Notes: a model not told the origin generated them from the sequence alone. A stretch of 64,000 nucleotides of DNA from Thiosulfatihalobacter marinus (GCF_016019955.1 NZ_JAECRZ010000005.1:124001-188000); one strand, 5' to 3'; numbered from the stretch's first letter, positions 16,965 to 25,102 are shown. Translations and numbers: made by a program.

Positions 16965-17842
16965 GCGGGGTGGCGCGCGGCCATCTGGCGATGCTGACCT
17001 TTTCGGCTCTGGTGGCGGGATCGTTCTCGCTGGGATCGCTGGCGGCCAACGAGATCGCACCGACCGCGCTGAATGCGGTGCGTTTTCTGATCGCGTCGGT
17101 TGTCATCGGCTGTGCGGCCTGGGCGTCGCGGCGCATGGCGCGCAGCGCGTTTCAGGCGCCGTGGCGCTATCTGGTGCTGGGCGGGTTGTTCGCGGCCTAT
17201 TTCGTGCTGATGTTCGAGGGGTTGAAGACGGCGGCGCCGGTGAGCACGGCTGCGGTGTTCACGCTGACGCCGCTGATGTCGGCCGGGTTCGGCTGGATCC
17301 TGTTGCGACAGGTCACGACGAAACGCATGGCGGTGGCACTGACCATCGGCGCGGCGGGGGCGGTCTGGGTGATTTTTCGCGCCGATCTTGCGGCGCTGGT
17401 GCGGTTTCGCGTGGGGCAGGGGGAGATCTATTATTTCTTCGGCTGCATCGCCCATGCCGCCTATACGCCGATGGTGCGCAAGCTGAACCGGGGCGAGGCG
17501 CCGGTGGTGTTCACCTTTGGCATGTTGCTGGCGGGGCTGTTCCTGTTGACGGTCTACGGTTGGGGCGACATACGCGCAACCGATTGGGCCGGATTGCCGA
17601 CGATCGTGTGGATCACGGTGGTCTATCTGTCGATCTTTGCCAGCGCCGCGACCTTTGTGTTGTTACAGTTCGCCACGCTGCAACTGCCCAGTGCCAAAGT
17701 GATGGCCTATACCTATCTGGTGCCAAGCTGGGTGGCGTTGTGGGAGATTGGGCTTGGCCATGGCGCGCCGAATGTCCTGGTGTTGGCGGGGGTGGCGCTG
17801 ACGGTGGTGGCGTTGTTGCTGTTGTTGCGCAACGAGCATTAG
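16961..17842 (+). CDS. DMT superfamily transporter (EamA)
   Basis: A roughly 293-residue permease with ten likely membrane helices in two EamA repeats: SALVAGSFSLGSLAANEIAP opens the first and IYYFFGCIAHAAYTPMVRKL the second. Members export amino acids, metabolites or drugs. The ATG at 16961 overlaps the LysR stop (ATGA); an alternative ATG four codons earlier at 16949 has AGGA twelve bases upstream. Overlap with the regulator suggests it belongs to the same response, perhaps efflux of an electrophile; the substrate is unknown. Confidence 0.85.
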   Translation: MSGVARGHLAMLTFSALVAGSFSLGSLAANEIAPTALNAVRFLIASVVIGCAAWASRRMARSAFQAPWRYLVLGGLFAAYFVLMFEGLKTAAPVSTAAVFTLTPLMSAGFGWILLRQVTTKRMAVALTIGAAGAVWVIFRADLAALVRFRVGQGEIYYFFGCIAHAAYTPMVRKLNRGEAPVVFTFGMLLAGLFLLTVYGWGDIRATDWAGLPTIVWITVVYLSIFASAATFVLLQFATLQLPSAKVMAYTYLVPSWVALWEIGLGHGAPNVLVLAGVALTVVALLLLLRNEH

Positions 17843-17861
17843 CGGTGCTCTGTCGGGTGCC

Positions 17862-17912
17862 GCCGCCCCGGGGCACGCGCCCGCCCACCCACCCCGCGTG
17901 CCCCGGGGCGGC
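17862..17912. terminator. 18-bp perfect stem-loop between convergent genes
   Basis: The arms 17862-17879 and 17895-17912 are perfect complements (18 bp, almost all G/C) with a 15-base C-rich loop. It touches the arsR stop codon and lies 19 bases after the DMT stop. No U-run follows on either strand, so it may be a bidirectional terminator or an mRNA end-protecting hairpin. Confidence 0.65.
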
Positions 17913-18254
17913 TCAGGATTCGGGGGGATCGCGCAGTTCCGTTTCCAGAAACCGCTCGAACGCGTCGAGATTGACCGGTTCGAACTGACCGAACCCCTGC
18001 ATCCACACGCTGGCGGCGCGCAGCGCGTCCGGTTCGAGCTTGCACCATTTAACCCGGCCGCGCTTTTCCTGGGAGATCAGCCCGGCGCGGGAGAGGATCG
18101 CGAGATGCTTGGAGATCGCGGCGAGCGAGATGTCGAAAGGGTCTGCCACATCTGTCACCGCCATGTCGTCTTCGAGCAGCATGGTCAGGATCGCGCGGCG
18201 TGTGGGATCGGCCAGCGCGGCAAAGACAGTATCAAGGGCAGATGTATCGGTCAC
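17913..18254 (-). CDS. ArsR family transcriptional regulator
   Basis: A 113-residue winged-helix repressor. VFAALADPTRRAILTMLLED starts the HTH and DISLAAISKHLAILSRAGLI is the recognition region, followed by the GRVKWCKLEP wing. Metal-binding cysteine pairs of true ArsR are absent, so it is probably of the metal-independent branch often paired with SRPBCC or oxidoreductase genes. Translation starts at GTG (18252-18254). A palindrome lies just upstream, suggesting autoregulation. Its target is not obvious; the next gene in its direction is the convergent DMT exporter. Confidence 0.88.
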   Translation of the reverse strand: MTDTSALDTVFAALADPTRRAILTMLLEDDMAVTDVADPFDISLAAISKHLAILSRAGLISQEKRGRVKWCKLEPDALRAASVWMQGFGQFEPVNLDAFERFLETELRDPPES

Positions 18255-18256
18255 AG

Positions 18257-18272
18257 TTTCGCCTAAGCGAAA
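18257..18272. promoter_or_regulatory. Palindrome upstream of arsR, candidate operator
   Basis: TTTCGCCTAAGCGAAA: 6-bp arms TTTCGC/GCGAAA around CTAA, ending 3 bases before the arsR GTG start. A repressor bound here would block its own transcription or initiation. Confidence 0.5.
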
Positions 18273-18328
18273 AGGGGCGGCGCGGTCAAGTCGCCGCGCC
18301 CAACCCCGGTATCACAAGACAGGTATCT

Positions 18329-19201
18329 TCAGAAGTTCAGCACCTTGTAGCCGACCTGAACCGACCAGTCCGCCGGAGCATCGCCGCCAAACAGGACACC
18401 TGGTTTGATGAAAACCTGTCCGTCGCCACCAAATGCCCGGCCAGTCAGCATGCCAAATGTGACCTGAAGGCTGCCAAAGGTGTCGTTGTTTTCCCAGTCA
18501 TGAATGATGGCTGGGTCAAACGTCATGTAATATTTGGAATTGGCCAGCTTGGGGACATAGTAGAAATCGACTGTGGTGGTGTTGACATCTACGCCGCTGC
18601 TGTTGCCGCCTTCCAGGCCGAATGTCTGAACCCAGGCCGGTGCAAAGATCGACCCGTTGTCGAGGAACCACGCGTAAAACAGCGTCGTTTCCATTGCGTA
18701 TTGGCCGTACCCGGACGTGGCCGTTTCCGCGGTGTCTAGGAACAACTCTGCGGTGAACGCCGCGCCGTTCCTTTCCGTCAGGTGAAACACGTCGATATAG
18801 GTCAGGCTGATGTCGCCCAGGCGCATTTCGTCTCCGCCGAGCCCTGTTGCGCTGTTGGCACCGGAGGGGCCGCCGAAATTGGGGGCGCGGTTGAAGGGGC
18901 TGTCGGACACGGGCAGCGTAAAGCGAAAAGCCTTGCTGCCGTCGCCAATGGGCTTGGTGTAGAACAGCTCCAAAAGGCCGGTATTCAGCGTCGAATTGAT
19001 CTGGTTGTATTGATACTGCATCCCCATTTGCGTGGTGAGCAGGGTCGGGTTGGTCCCGTTGTTGATCTCTTCCACGGCCTCCTGAACCTGGTTCAGGTTA
19101 GAGCCGTCCTGGGCGTTGGCTGTGGGGACAATCGCCATGTAAACCGACAAGGCGACGGCAAGGTTGGTCAGGGTCGCCAAGAGTGACGGAAGCTTTTTCA
19201 C
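18329..19201 (-). CDS. Putative outer-membrane beta-barrel protein
   Basis: A 290-residue exported protein not clearly assigned to a named family. The GTG start (19199-19201, GGAG seven bases upstream) gives a signal peptide KKLPSLLATLTNLAVALSVY to TANAQ with cleavage before DGSNL. The mature part has alternating hydrophobic/polar strands rich in aromatics (LELFYTKPIGDGSKAFRFTL, YAWFLDNGSIFAPAWVQTFG) and ends SVQVGYKVLNF; a terminal Phe is the usual C-terminal sorting signal of outer-membrane barrels. The layout resembles the MetA-pathway phenol degradation / transporter barrel group. It lies 138 bases after the amidohydrolase gene, same strand, and both look less GC-rich than the surroundings by eye. 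Confidence 0.65.
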   Translation of the reverse strand: MKKLPSLLATLTNLAVALSVYMAIVPTANAQDGSNLNQVQEAVEEINNGTNPTLLTTQMGMQYQYNQINSTLNTGLLELFYTKPIGDGSKAFRFTLPVSDSPFNRAPNFGGPSGANSATGLGGDEMRLGDISLTYIDVFHLTERNGAAFTAELFLDTAETATSGYGQYAMETTLFYAWFLDNGSIFAPAWVQTFGLEGGNSSGVDVNTTTVDFYYVPKLANSKYYMTFDPAIIHDWENNDTFGSLQVTFGMLTGRAFGGDGQVFIKPGVLFGGDAPADWSVQVGYKVLNF

Positions 19202-19339
19202 TTTGGTCTCCAGAGATGGAAATGCACCTTGGGAACTGGCCAAGGGCGCGAAATGGCTGAAGGCGTGCGCCGTGGCGTGCGGGAACGTACCGTACGCAAT
19301 ATCGCGCCGCAACCATGGTGGCCGCGCCGCGATCAGGAT

Positions 19340-20257
19340 TTAGTCAAGCGCGGTCTTGTAGATCACGCCGTCCTTCATGATCAGGTCGAAATTGCCATGC
19401 GGATCCGCGAGCAGATTGATATTTTCCAGCGGATTGCCGTTTACGAGGATCAGATCGGCATAGGCGCCTTCCGCGATCACGCCCAGCGGGCCCTGTTGAT
19501 ACGGGTGGCGCGGGCCGGAGAGGGCCAGCAATTCGGCGTTGGTCGAGGTGGCCATCTTCAGGATCTCGAATGGCGTATACCAGCGTTGCAGCTTGGCGAG
19601 GAAGGCTCCCTGTCGTTCAGCCAGCCTGGGGTCGAACAGGATGTCGGTGCCAAAAGCGACTTTCACGCCGATCTCCTTGGCCAGCGTATAGGTCTGGTCC
19701 GTTCCATTGGTGACATCGATCCATTTCTGCTGGCTGGTTGGATCGTCAAAGGAAAAACCGTCTTCGTCATCCAAAAGCGGCTGTACCGACAGCCAGACAT
19801 CGAATTCCTTCATCATTTCCATTGTTTCGCGACTCATCAGGAAGCCGTGTTCGACAGACTTGATGCCGGCCTTGATCGCTGTCTGCACGGCGGCATCGGA
19901 AAACAGGTGCGAGGCGACATAGGTGTTGTAAGTCTCGGCCACTTCGACAAAGGCCTTCAGTTCCTCAAACGTGTATTGGCTGACATCCAGCGGGTCATAG
20001 ACAGAGGACACGCCGCCGCCACCGGAGATCTTGAGCTGGGTGGCGCCCATGCGCATGACCTCGCGGGATCGCTTGATCACATCTGGTACGCCGTCGGCCA
20101 TTGCCATGAGACCGGTTGCGTACCAGTACCACTGGCTGTCGCCCGGGTTGGTGGGCACGGATTGATAGGGACGATAGTCGAAATGGCCACCGGTCTGGCC
20201 AATGGGTGGACCCGAGGGCAGGATTCGCGGGCCGATCAGTTCGCCGGCGTCGATCAT
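19340..20257 (-). CDS. Amidohydrolase, C-terminal part (after -1 frameshift)
   Basis: 305 residues covering the rest of an imidazolonepropionase-like metal-dependent hydrolase. It begins MIDAGELIGPRILPSGPPIG, which in homologues is mid-protein. It carries the metal-bridging Lys candidate (GATQLKISGGGG), the zinc-ligand His residues in YVASHLFSDA and KSVEHGFLMS, and the catalytic Asp in VAFGTDILFD. Its ATG overlaps the stop of the N-terminal part (ATGA). On its own it lacks the HxH metal site, so it can be active only if fused to, or assembled with, the upstream product. Substrate unknown; relatives include dipeptidases and ochratoxin- or organophosphate-type hydrolases. Confidence 0.75.
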   Translation of the reverse strand: MIDAGELIGPRILPSGPPIGQTGGHFDYRPYQSVPTNPGDSQWYWYATGLMAMADGVPDVIKRSREVMRMGATQLKISGGGGVSSVYDPLDVSQYTFEELKAFVEVAETYNTYVASHLFSDAAVQTAIKAGIKSVEHGFLMSRETMEMMKEFDVWLSVQPLLDDEDGFSFDDPTSQQKWIDVTNGTDQTYTLAKEIGVKVAFGTDILFDPRLAERQGAFLAKLQRWYTPFEILKMATSTNAELLALSGPRHPYQQGPLGVIAEGAYADLILVNGNPLENINLLADPHGNFDLIMKDGVIYKTALD

Positions 20258-20691
20258 TTTTTTCGTGGCAAAGGGTTGCCGCCCACGTCGCGCACCGAGG
20301 TAAAGCCCCGCATCAAGGTGGCCTCGGCCCCTTTGGCACCACGGATGGCGACTTCCAGAATGTCACCCGTCACCACGGTGCTTTGGGCGGTGCAGCAATA
20401 CGAGACATGCCAGTGTACATCGATCAGACCGGGTATCATCGTGCGCCCGCCACCATCGATCACGGTGGCGCCCGCGACGGCCAGCGGCTCTGTCGAGATG
20501 GCGCTGATAAGGTTGCCTGTGACCACGACATTCGCATTCTCGATCATGGTTTCGTTCACGCCGTCGAATACGTTGACGTTGGTGAACAGCGTCGGCAGAT
20601 CCTCGGCGGCGTGGGCGCCCGACGCAAATAGCGCGGCCGCGGCAATTCCGGCGCTGGCGGTTCTTCCGAGAGAATGGAAAAGCGAAGACAT
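20254..20691 (-). CDS. Amidohydrolase, N-terminal part (exported)
   Basis: 145 residues starting MSSLFHSLGRTASAGIAAAA, a signal peptide with probable cleavage after GAHAA. AAGGAG lies eight bases before the ATG at 20691. The mature part holds the small beta-sandwich (NVNVFDGVNETMIENANVVV) and GLIDVHWHV with the HxH metal ligands, then GFTSVRDVGGNPLPRKK and a TGA stop. Alignment from memory to this family continues without a gap into the downstream frame if the ribosome slips -1 on the A7 run. Together the parts span 19340-20691, full family length, with all expected metal ligands. Confidence 0.75.
   Translation of the reverse strand: MSSLFHSLGRTASAGIAAAALFASGAHAAEDLPTLFTNVNVFDGVNETMIENANVVVTGNLISAISTEPLAVAGATVIDGGGRTMIPGLIDVHWHVSYCCTAQSTVVTGDILEVAIRGAKGAEATLMRGFTSVRDVGGNPLPRKK
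20257..20263 (-). other. A7 slippery site between the amidohydrolase frames
   Basis: On the minus strand the codons are CGA AAA AAA TGA. A -1 slip on A AAA AAA changes the next codon to ATG and restores ...RKKMIDAGEL, which matches the spacing of homologues. One A more in the genome would give the same result. No strong downstream stem-loop was recognised. Confidence 0.6.
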
Positions 20692-21174
20692 GAATTGGCT
20701 CCTTGTCGTGATCTTGTCGCGTCCGGCATGAACCGGCAATGAATGTCTGGTCAACAGCTGGCCGGGAAAGGCCGGGCGGTTTGCGAAAGTTCGTTTCCCT
20801 TACCGAACATCCGAACCTGTGCATCCGAACCCGTGCGGGTTCTGGTTTGCATCAAGGGCGGTGTCCCGGACGGCTTGGGAACGCGTTAATTGCGTGACAG
20901 TGCCAAATGGCGTTCAGCGACGCAACCGTTGCCAGCGTGACAACAAGGCTGGCGTGGCGTCACGCGAACAAGATTCAACCGGATCGTTGAATATGGGAAA
21001 TCAGCGCAAATCGGCCCCGGGCACCCTGCGACGGAATCTCCCCTGCGGTGGATGGGCGCTTTTTTATGAATTTTTTCAGAAGGTTGGCGCGCCGTATGTG
21101 GCTCTGTCTTGCGCATTGACTCGGGGCTTTGCGCACCGTAGCAATGCGCCAACGTCAGCAGGGGGCAATCGCGC
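20692..21174. other. 483-base intergenic region upstream of atpI
   Basis: No gene is supported here. It contains several small inverted repeats: GAACCCG/CGGGTTC (20827-20842) and ATTCAAC/GTTGAAT (20973-20992). A T-rich stretch lies near 21060-21077, followed by the candidate atp promoter. It must also carry the amidohydrolase promoter on the minus strand. Confidence 0.6.
21116..21144 (+). promoter_or_regulatory. Candidate promoter of the F0 ATP synthase operon
   Basis: TTGACT (21116-21121) and TAGCAA (21139-21144) are spaced by 17 bases, about 30 bases before the atpI start. Confidence 0.45.
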
Positions 21175-21504
21175 GTGACCGACCCGGACCAGAAAGATCG
21201 CATGAAGCGTCTGGAGGACCGGATCGAGGCGGCCCGCAAGGCCCAGGCCCCGACGCCCCGCGTTGACGAGCACTATTCGGCGGCCAATCTGGCCTGGCGC
21301 ATGGTGATTGAACTGGTGGCCGGTCTTGGGATCGGTTTTGGCATCGGATACGGGCTGGACCTGCTGTTTGGCACCCTGCCCATCCTGATGGTGCTGTTTA
21401 CAATGCTGGGTCTGGCCGCGGGTATCAAGACGATGCTGCGCAGCGCCAAGGAGATCCAGGACGCACAAGCGGCCGAGGCGGCCGGGAAAAATGAGAGGGA
21501 TTGA
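21175..21504 (+). CDS. atpI: ATP synthase accessory protein AtpI
   Basis: A 109-residue membrane protein with two helices ([20 protein letters not shown] and [20 protein letters not shown]) behind a charged N terminus. AtpI helps assemble the c-ring and is the usual first gene of the alphaproteobacterial F0 operon. It starts at GTG, with a GGGGG stretch upstream; an internal ATG at 21202 is possible. Its stop lies 2 bases before the proposed atpB start. Confidence 0.88.
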   Translation: MTDPDQKDRMKRLEDRIEAARKAQAPTPRVDEHYSAANLAWRMVIELVAGLGIGFGIGYGLDLLFGTLPILMVLFTMLGLAAGIKTMLRSAKEIQDAQAAEAAGKNERD

Positions 21505-21506
21505 AC

Positions 21507-22250
21507 GTGGCAGTCGATAAAAGCGGTCTGGTTTTCAAGCCGATGGATCAGTTCGTCGTGAAGCCCCTTTTTGGTGGTGATCATGTTGGCTTGTTCACCG
21601 TCACCAACGTGACATTCTGGATGGCGCTGGCCGTGGTTGCCGTTGTCGCCATGATGGTGCTGGGCACCCGGCGCCGCGCGATCGTGCCAAGCCGTGGTCA
21701 GTCCGTCGCGGAACTGGCCTATGGCTTTATCTACAAGATGGTCGAGGACGTGGCCGGCAAGGATGCGGTCAAGTTCTTTCCCTACGTGATGACGCTGTTC
21801 ATGTTCATCGTCATGGCCAACTTCCTTGGCCTGTTGCCGATGTCGTTCACGACCACGTCGCAATTCGCGGTGACGGTGGTTCTGGCGCTGATGGTGTTCG
21901 TGACGGTGACAGTCGTTGGGTTCGTCAAGAACGGCACCGCGTTCCTGGGTCTGTTCTGGGTGACGAGCGCGCCGCTGGCGCTGCGTCCGGTCCTGGCGAT
22001 CATCGAACTGATTTCCTATTTTGTCCGCCCGGTCAGCCATTCCATTCGTCTTGCGGGCAACCTGATGGCGGGCCATGCGGTGGTCAAGGTGTTCGCGGGC
22101 TTTGCCGCGATTGCCGCTGTCAGCCCGATTTCGGTGGTGGCTATCACCGCGATGCTTGGGCTGGAGACCCTGGTGGCCTTTATCCAGGCCTACGTGTTCA
22201 CGATCCTGACCTGTGTTTATCTGAAGGACGCATTGCATCCGTCGCACTAA
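21507..22250 (+). CDS. atpB: F0 ATP synthase subunit a
   Basis: A 247-residue integral membrane protein forming the proton half-channels. The essential helix contains [20 protein letters not shown], with the Arg that faces the c-ring carboxylate, and the last helix reads [27 protein letters not shown] place the start at GTG 21507 (AGAGGGA seven bases upstream) rather than TTG 21501, which overlaps the atpI stop. The F1 genes are not in this window; the F0/F1 split is normal for the group. Confidence 0.95.
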   Translation: MAVDKSGLVFKPMDQFVVKPLFGGDHVGLFTVTNVTFWMALAVVAVVAMMVLGTRRRAIVPSRGQSVAELAYGFIYKMVEDVAGKDAVKFFPYVMTLFMFIVMANFLGLLPMSFTTTSQFAVTVVLALMVFVTVTVVGFVKNGTAFLGLFWVTSAPLALRPVLAIIELISYFVRPVSHSIRLAGNLMAGHAVVKVFAGFAAIAAVSPISVVAITAMLGLETLVAFIQAYVFTILTCVYLKDALHPSH

Positions 22251-22254
22251 GGGC

Positions 22255-22274
22255 GGTGCGTGACATCACGCACC
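22255..22274. repeat. REP-like palindrome between atpB and atpE
   Basis: GGTGCGTGACATCACGCACC, a 9-bp perfect inverted repeat with CA centre, starting 5 bases after the atpB stop and followed by CTACC. It can fold in mRNA between atpB and atpE. Similar GTGCGTGA...TCACGCAC palindromes are, as far as I recall, dispersed in Rhodobacteraceae genomes. Confidence 0.65.
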
Positions 22275-22336
22275 CTACCGCAGGTCGCAACCTCATCACT
22301 TTGAATTCCAACTTCCAATCGTAAGGAGATACCCCA

Positions 22337-22561
22337 ATGGAAGGTCAACTCGCACATATCGGCGCAGGTCTCGCAGCAATCGGTTCGGGCGCAGCCGCAA
22401 TCGGTGTGGGCAACGTGGCAGGCAACTACCTGGCCGGCGCCCTGCGCAACCCCTCGGCAGCTGCTTCGCAGACCGCCACCCTGTTCATCGGTATCGCATT
22501 CGCGGAAGCACTGGGCATCTTCTCGTTCCTGGTCGCACTTCTGCTGATGTTCGCTGTATAA
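22337..22561 (+). CDS. atpE: F0 ATP synthase subunit c
   Basis: A 74-residue hairpin protein; 10 or more copies form the rotor ring. Helix 1 carries the Gly-rich [21 protein letters not shown] motif region, the polar loop is LRNPSA, and helix 2 ([20 protein letters not shown]) has the proton-carrying Glu. AAGGAG stands just upstream. It is bracketed by a palindrome before and a stem-loop after, which could raise its transcript level relative to a and b. Confidence 0.97.
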   Translation: MEGQLAHIGAGLAAIGSGAAAIGVGNVAGNYLAGALRNPSAAASQTATLFIGIAFAEALGIFSFLVALLLMFAV

Positions 22562-22587
22562 GCCTTACTGAACTTGTATCCTTACGG

Positions 22588-22615
22588 CCGGGTGGTGGTG
22601 TAATCCCCCACCCGG
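22588..22615 (+). other. Stem-loop downstream of atpE
   Basis: CCGGGTGG (22588-22595) pairs with CCACCCGG (22608-22615) across a 12-base loop. No U-run follows. It is probably an mRNA-stabilising or partial attenuation structure. Confidence 0.5.
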
Positions 22616-22645
22616 TGTAACCGGAAGTTCACGAAGGAGGGCGCC

Positions 22646-23191
22646 ATGGCGACCGACATCACAAAGGTTTCAAGCCACAACGCTGAAGCCGCCGCCTCTG
22701 CACCGGGCATGCCGCAGCTCGATTTCTCGAACTGGGGCAACCAGATTTTCTGGCTTCTGATCACGCTGGTCGTGATCTACCTTGTCCTGTCGCGCATTGC
22801 GCTGCCGCGCATCGCCGCCGTTCTGGCCGAGCGCCAGGGGACCATCACGAATGATATTGCCGCAGCCGAAGAGCTGAAGGCGAAGGCTGTCGAAGCTGAA
22901 GACGCCTATAACAAGGCTCTGGCCGAGGCGCGCGCCGAGGCGCAGCGGATCGTGGCCGAGGCCAAGGCCGAGATCCAGGCTGATCTGGATGCGGCGACCG
23001 AAAAGGCCGACGCAGAGATTTCCGCCAAAGCCGCCGAATCGGAGAAGGCAATTTCGGAAATCCGTGCCGGTGCGCTGGAAAGCATCAAGGACGTGGCCAA
23101 CGACACGGCCGTTGCTCTTGTGGCTGCTCTGGGAACCCAGGCGAAAGAAGCCGACGTGACCAAAGCCGTCGCCACACGGATGAAAGGGTAA
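22646..23191 (+). CDS. atpF': F0 ATP synthase subunit b'
   Basis: A 181-residue peripheral stalk subunit: one membrane helix ([20 protein letters not shown]) followed by a long charged coiled coil rich in Ala, Glu and Lys. It forms a heterodimer with subunit b, an arrangement seen in photosynthetic and related alphaproteobacteria. AAGGAGG precedes the ATG. It is separated from atpF by only 4 bases. Confidence 0.94.
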   Translation: MATDITKVSSHNAEAAASAPGMPQLDFSNWGNQIFWLLITLVVIYLVLSRIALPRIAAVLAERQGTITNDIAAAEELKAKAVEAEDAYNKALAEARAEAQRIVAEAKAEIQADLDAATEKADAEISAKAAESEKAISEIRAGALESIKDVANDTAVALVAALGTQAKEADVTKAVATRMKG

Positions 23192-23195
23192 GCCA

Positions 23196-23756
23196 ATGCG
23201 CAAACTGACGACAGTCGCCGCCCTGCTGGCCGCCAGCCCGGCCTTTGCCGCGCCCGGCACGCCGTTCTTTTCGCTGAAGAACACCGATTTCATCGTGGTG
23301 CTGGCGTTCCTGCTGTTCATCGCGGTGCTGGTCTATTTCAAGGTCCCCAGCTTGCTGGCCGGAATGCTGGACAAGCGTGCGGAAGGCATTCAGTCGGACC
23401 TGGACGAGGCGCGCGCGCTGCGTGAGGAGGCCCAGACCGTTCTGGCGTCCTATGAGCGCAAGCAAAAGGAAGTGCAGGAACAGGCCGATCGCATCGTTGA
23501 ACATGCCAAGGCCGAAGCCGCCACCGCTGCCGAACTGGCCAAGGCGGACCTGGCCAAGTCCATCGCGCGCCGTCTGGCCGCGGCGGAAGACCAGATCGCT
23601 TCTGCCCAGGCCGCCGCGGTCAAGGAAGTACGCGATCAGGCTATCGTGGTTGCCATCGGTGCGGCCCGGGATGTGATCGCCAAGCAGATGACGGCAGCCG
23701 ATGCCAACAAGCTGATCGAGGCGGGCATTTCCGAAGCCGACGCCAAACTGCACTGA
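23196..23756 (+). CDS. atpF: F0 ATP synthase subunit b
   Basis: A 186-residue stalk subunit. A cleavable signal-like N terminus ([20 protein letters not shown]) precedes the membrane helix [17 protein letters not shown], then a coiled coil reaching F1. The signal-like leader is typical of alphaproteobacterial b subunits. It is the last gene of the operon and is followed by a strong terminator. Confidence 0.94.
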   Translation: MRKLTTVAALLAASPAFAAPGTPFFSLKNTDFIVVLAFLLFIAVLVYFKVPSLLAGMLDKRAEGIQSDLDEARALREEAQTVLASYERKQKEVQEQADRIVEHAKAEAATAAELAKADLAKSIARRLAAAEDQIASAQAAAVKEVRDQAIVVAIGAARDVIAKQMTAADANKLIEAGISEADAKLH

Positions 23757-23776
23757 GCCGTGTCGCAATCGCACGC

Positions 23777-23806
23777 AAAAACCCGGCCAATTGGCCGGGT
23801 TTTTTT
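23777..23806 (+). terminator. Intrinsic terminator of the F0 operon
   Basis: ACCCGGCCAATTGGCCGGGT (23781-23800) is a perfect palindrome flanked by AAAA and followed by a run of T. It lies 21 bases after the atpF stop. Confidence 0.92.
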
Positions 23807-23876
23807 GTGCTGTGCCCAGTTCCTGCCAAAATTTCGTGATGTCTTGCGGGCCGATCGCAGCGCCGGGGAGGATCAC

Positions 23877-24263
23877 ATGCGCAGGATGGTGATATCTGGA
23901 ATGGCAGGATTGGCAGGTCTGGCCGGGTGTGCGGGCACCACTTTGGTCACGACGCAACCCGCCGAGGCAACGCCACGCGAATTGTTTTGGGCCAAGAATA
24001 CACTTGCCGAGCAAACTCTGGATCCGGGCGCGGCCCGATTTCGCGACCTGTATGTGGCGGACCTTGGCAATGGTGATCGGGTGTATTGCGGTGAGATGAA
24101 CGCAGGAAACGGCGTTGGCGGGTTCCAGGGGTTTCAGCCGTTCTATATGCGTCAGGGAAAGGGCGTGGTGAAGGCGTTGAACCAGGGCGCGGAGCGCGCC
24201 GCGTTTTCGGCGGAGAAATGTGCCGAGGCGAAATCGGGCGCACTGCGGATCAACGAGGGTTGA
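23877..24263 (+). CDS. Small lipoprotein of unknown function
   Basis: 128 residues beginning MRRMVISGMAGLAGLAG with a lipobox LAGC at residues 15-18, so it is likely lipid-anchored, facing the periplasm. The mature part contains FRDLYVADLGNGDRVYCGEMNAGNGVGGFQGFQPFYM, reminiscent of small proteins that describe a conserved YCGEVNAKNxxGGYxGFxxF motif in proteobacteria; the role is unknown. Two cysteines after the lipid Cys could form a disulfide. The ATG at 23877 has GGGGAGG eight bases upstream. A 191-base gap to the convergent RNase gene shows no clear structure. Confidence 0.72.
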   Translation: MRRMVISGMAGLAGLAGCAGTTLVTTQPAEATPRELFWAKNTLAEQTLDPGAARFRDLYVADLGNGDRVYCGEMNAGNGVGGFQGFQPFYMRQGKGVVKALNQGAERAAFSAEKCAEAKSGALRINEG

Positions 24264-24454
24264 CCCGCCTGCGGGAAGCAGGGCCGAATCGCCGGGGCCG
24301 CGACAATGCCAGGAAATGCTGACCTACTGCATTGAAAGGTTTTGCCGTGGTGGACGCATGGATGCGATACCGGCCGTCGTTGTTGCGGGGCAGATTATCT
24401 GAAAGCGGACGTGCCCGGCGGCGCAGGGCGGGGGATCTTGGCAACGTCGCGCGG

Positions 24455-25096
24455 TCAGCGGACCGGTTCAAACCGGGCATTTCCAAGCGAGCAATCCTTG
24501 ATCACATCGCGCCCGCAGGCGACCGGATCGAGGTTTTTTGACAGGCAGACGCGCGCTTCCTGGATGTATCCGTCCCGGCAGGTGATGGTCAGCATGTCCT
24601 TGTCCAGTTGGGGGTTGGCCTTGAGAAACGCCTCTTCCACGATTGCGGCGGGCAGGCGCACGGGCTTGTCGAGCCGCCGAAAGACCTCTGGCCGGTTGAT
24701 GCTGTCATAGGCGGTGCGGGACAGGGTGAAATAGTCTTCTGCCGGCAGGCCCGTGCAACGGCCATGTTTCTTCCACTGATACCAAGCCAGGCCGGCGGTG
24801 CCCATGATATCGGTCATCCCCTCGGTCACGCCGCGCGGCGGGTTGCGTTGGGTCGTGCGGCAAAAGGCGGGCCAGCCGCGATCGTATTGCGGCCACAGCC
24901 CGTGCAGTACCCAGCCCCGGTCCTGACGCGGATCGCATTGCGGTGATTGGCGCGCATCGCCCTCCAATGCGCACCAGTTGGGCGACCAGCTTAGGGCCAG
25001 CACGTAATAATCGAACGCGCCGGCCGGATCGCCGTCGGCCCGGGCAGGGGAGGTGCCCATGATCAGGGCCAGCAGCATGGTGCCAAGGATGCGCAT
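24455..25096 (-). CDS. Ribonuclease T2 family protein
   Basis: A 213-residue secreted endoribonuclease that cleaves RNA through a 2',3'-cyclic phosphate. A signal peptide (MRILGTMLLALIMGTSPARA) gives a periplasmic enzyme. Both catalytic motifs are intact: CAS I GWVLHGLWPQ with His65 and CAS II WKKHGRC with His111. Six or more cysteines could form disulfides. Likely used to scavenge extracellular or periplasmic RNA; the nucleotidase encoded at 33753 could act on its cyclic products if that enzyme is also exported. Confidence 0.93.
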   Translation of the reverse strand: MRILGTMLLALIMGTSPARADGDPAGAFDYYVLALSWSPNWCALEGDARQSPQCDPRQDRGWVLHGLWPQYDRGWPAFCRTTQRNPPRGVTEGMTDIMGTAGLAWYQWKKHGRCTGLPAEDYFTLSRTAYDSINRPEVFRRLDKPVRLPAAIVEEAFLKANPQLDKDMLTITCRDGYIQEARVCLSKNLDPVACGRDVIKDCSLGNARFEPVR

Positions 25097-25102
25097 TCAC
25101 TC

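Noticed and set aside
20819-21178. 119-codon plus-strand frame upstream of atpI
   Set aside because: No ribosome site, no family resemblance, runs through inverted repeats and the candidate promoter.
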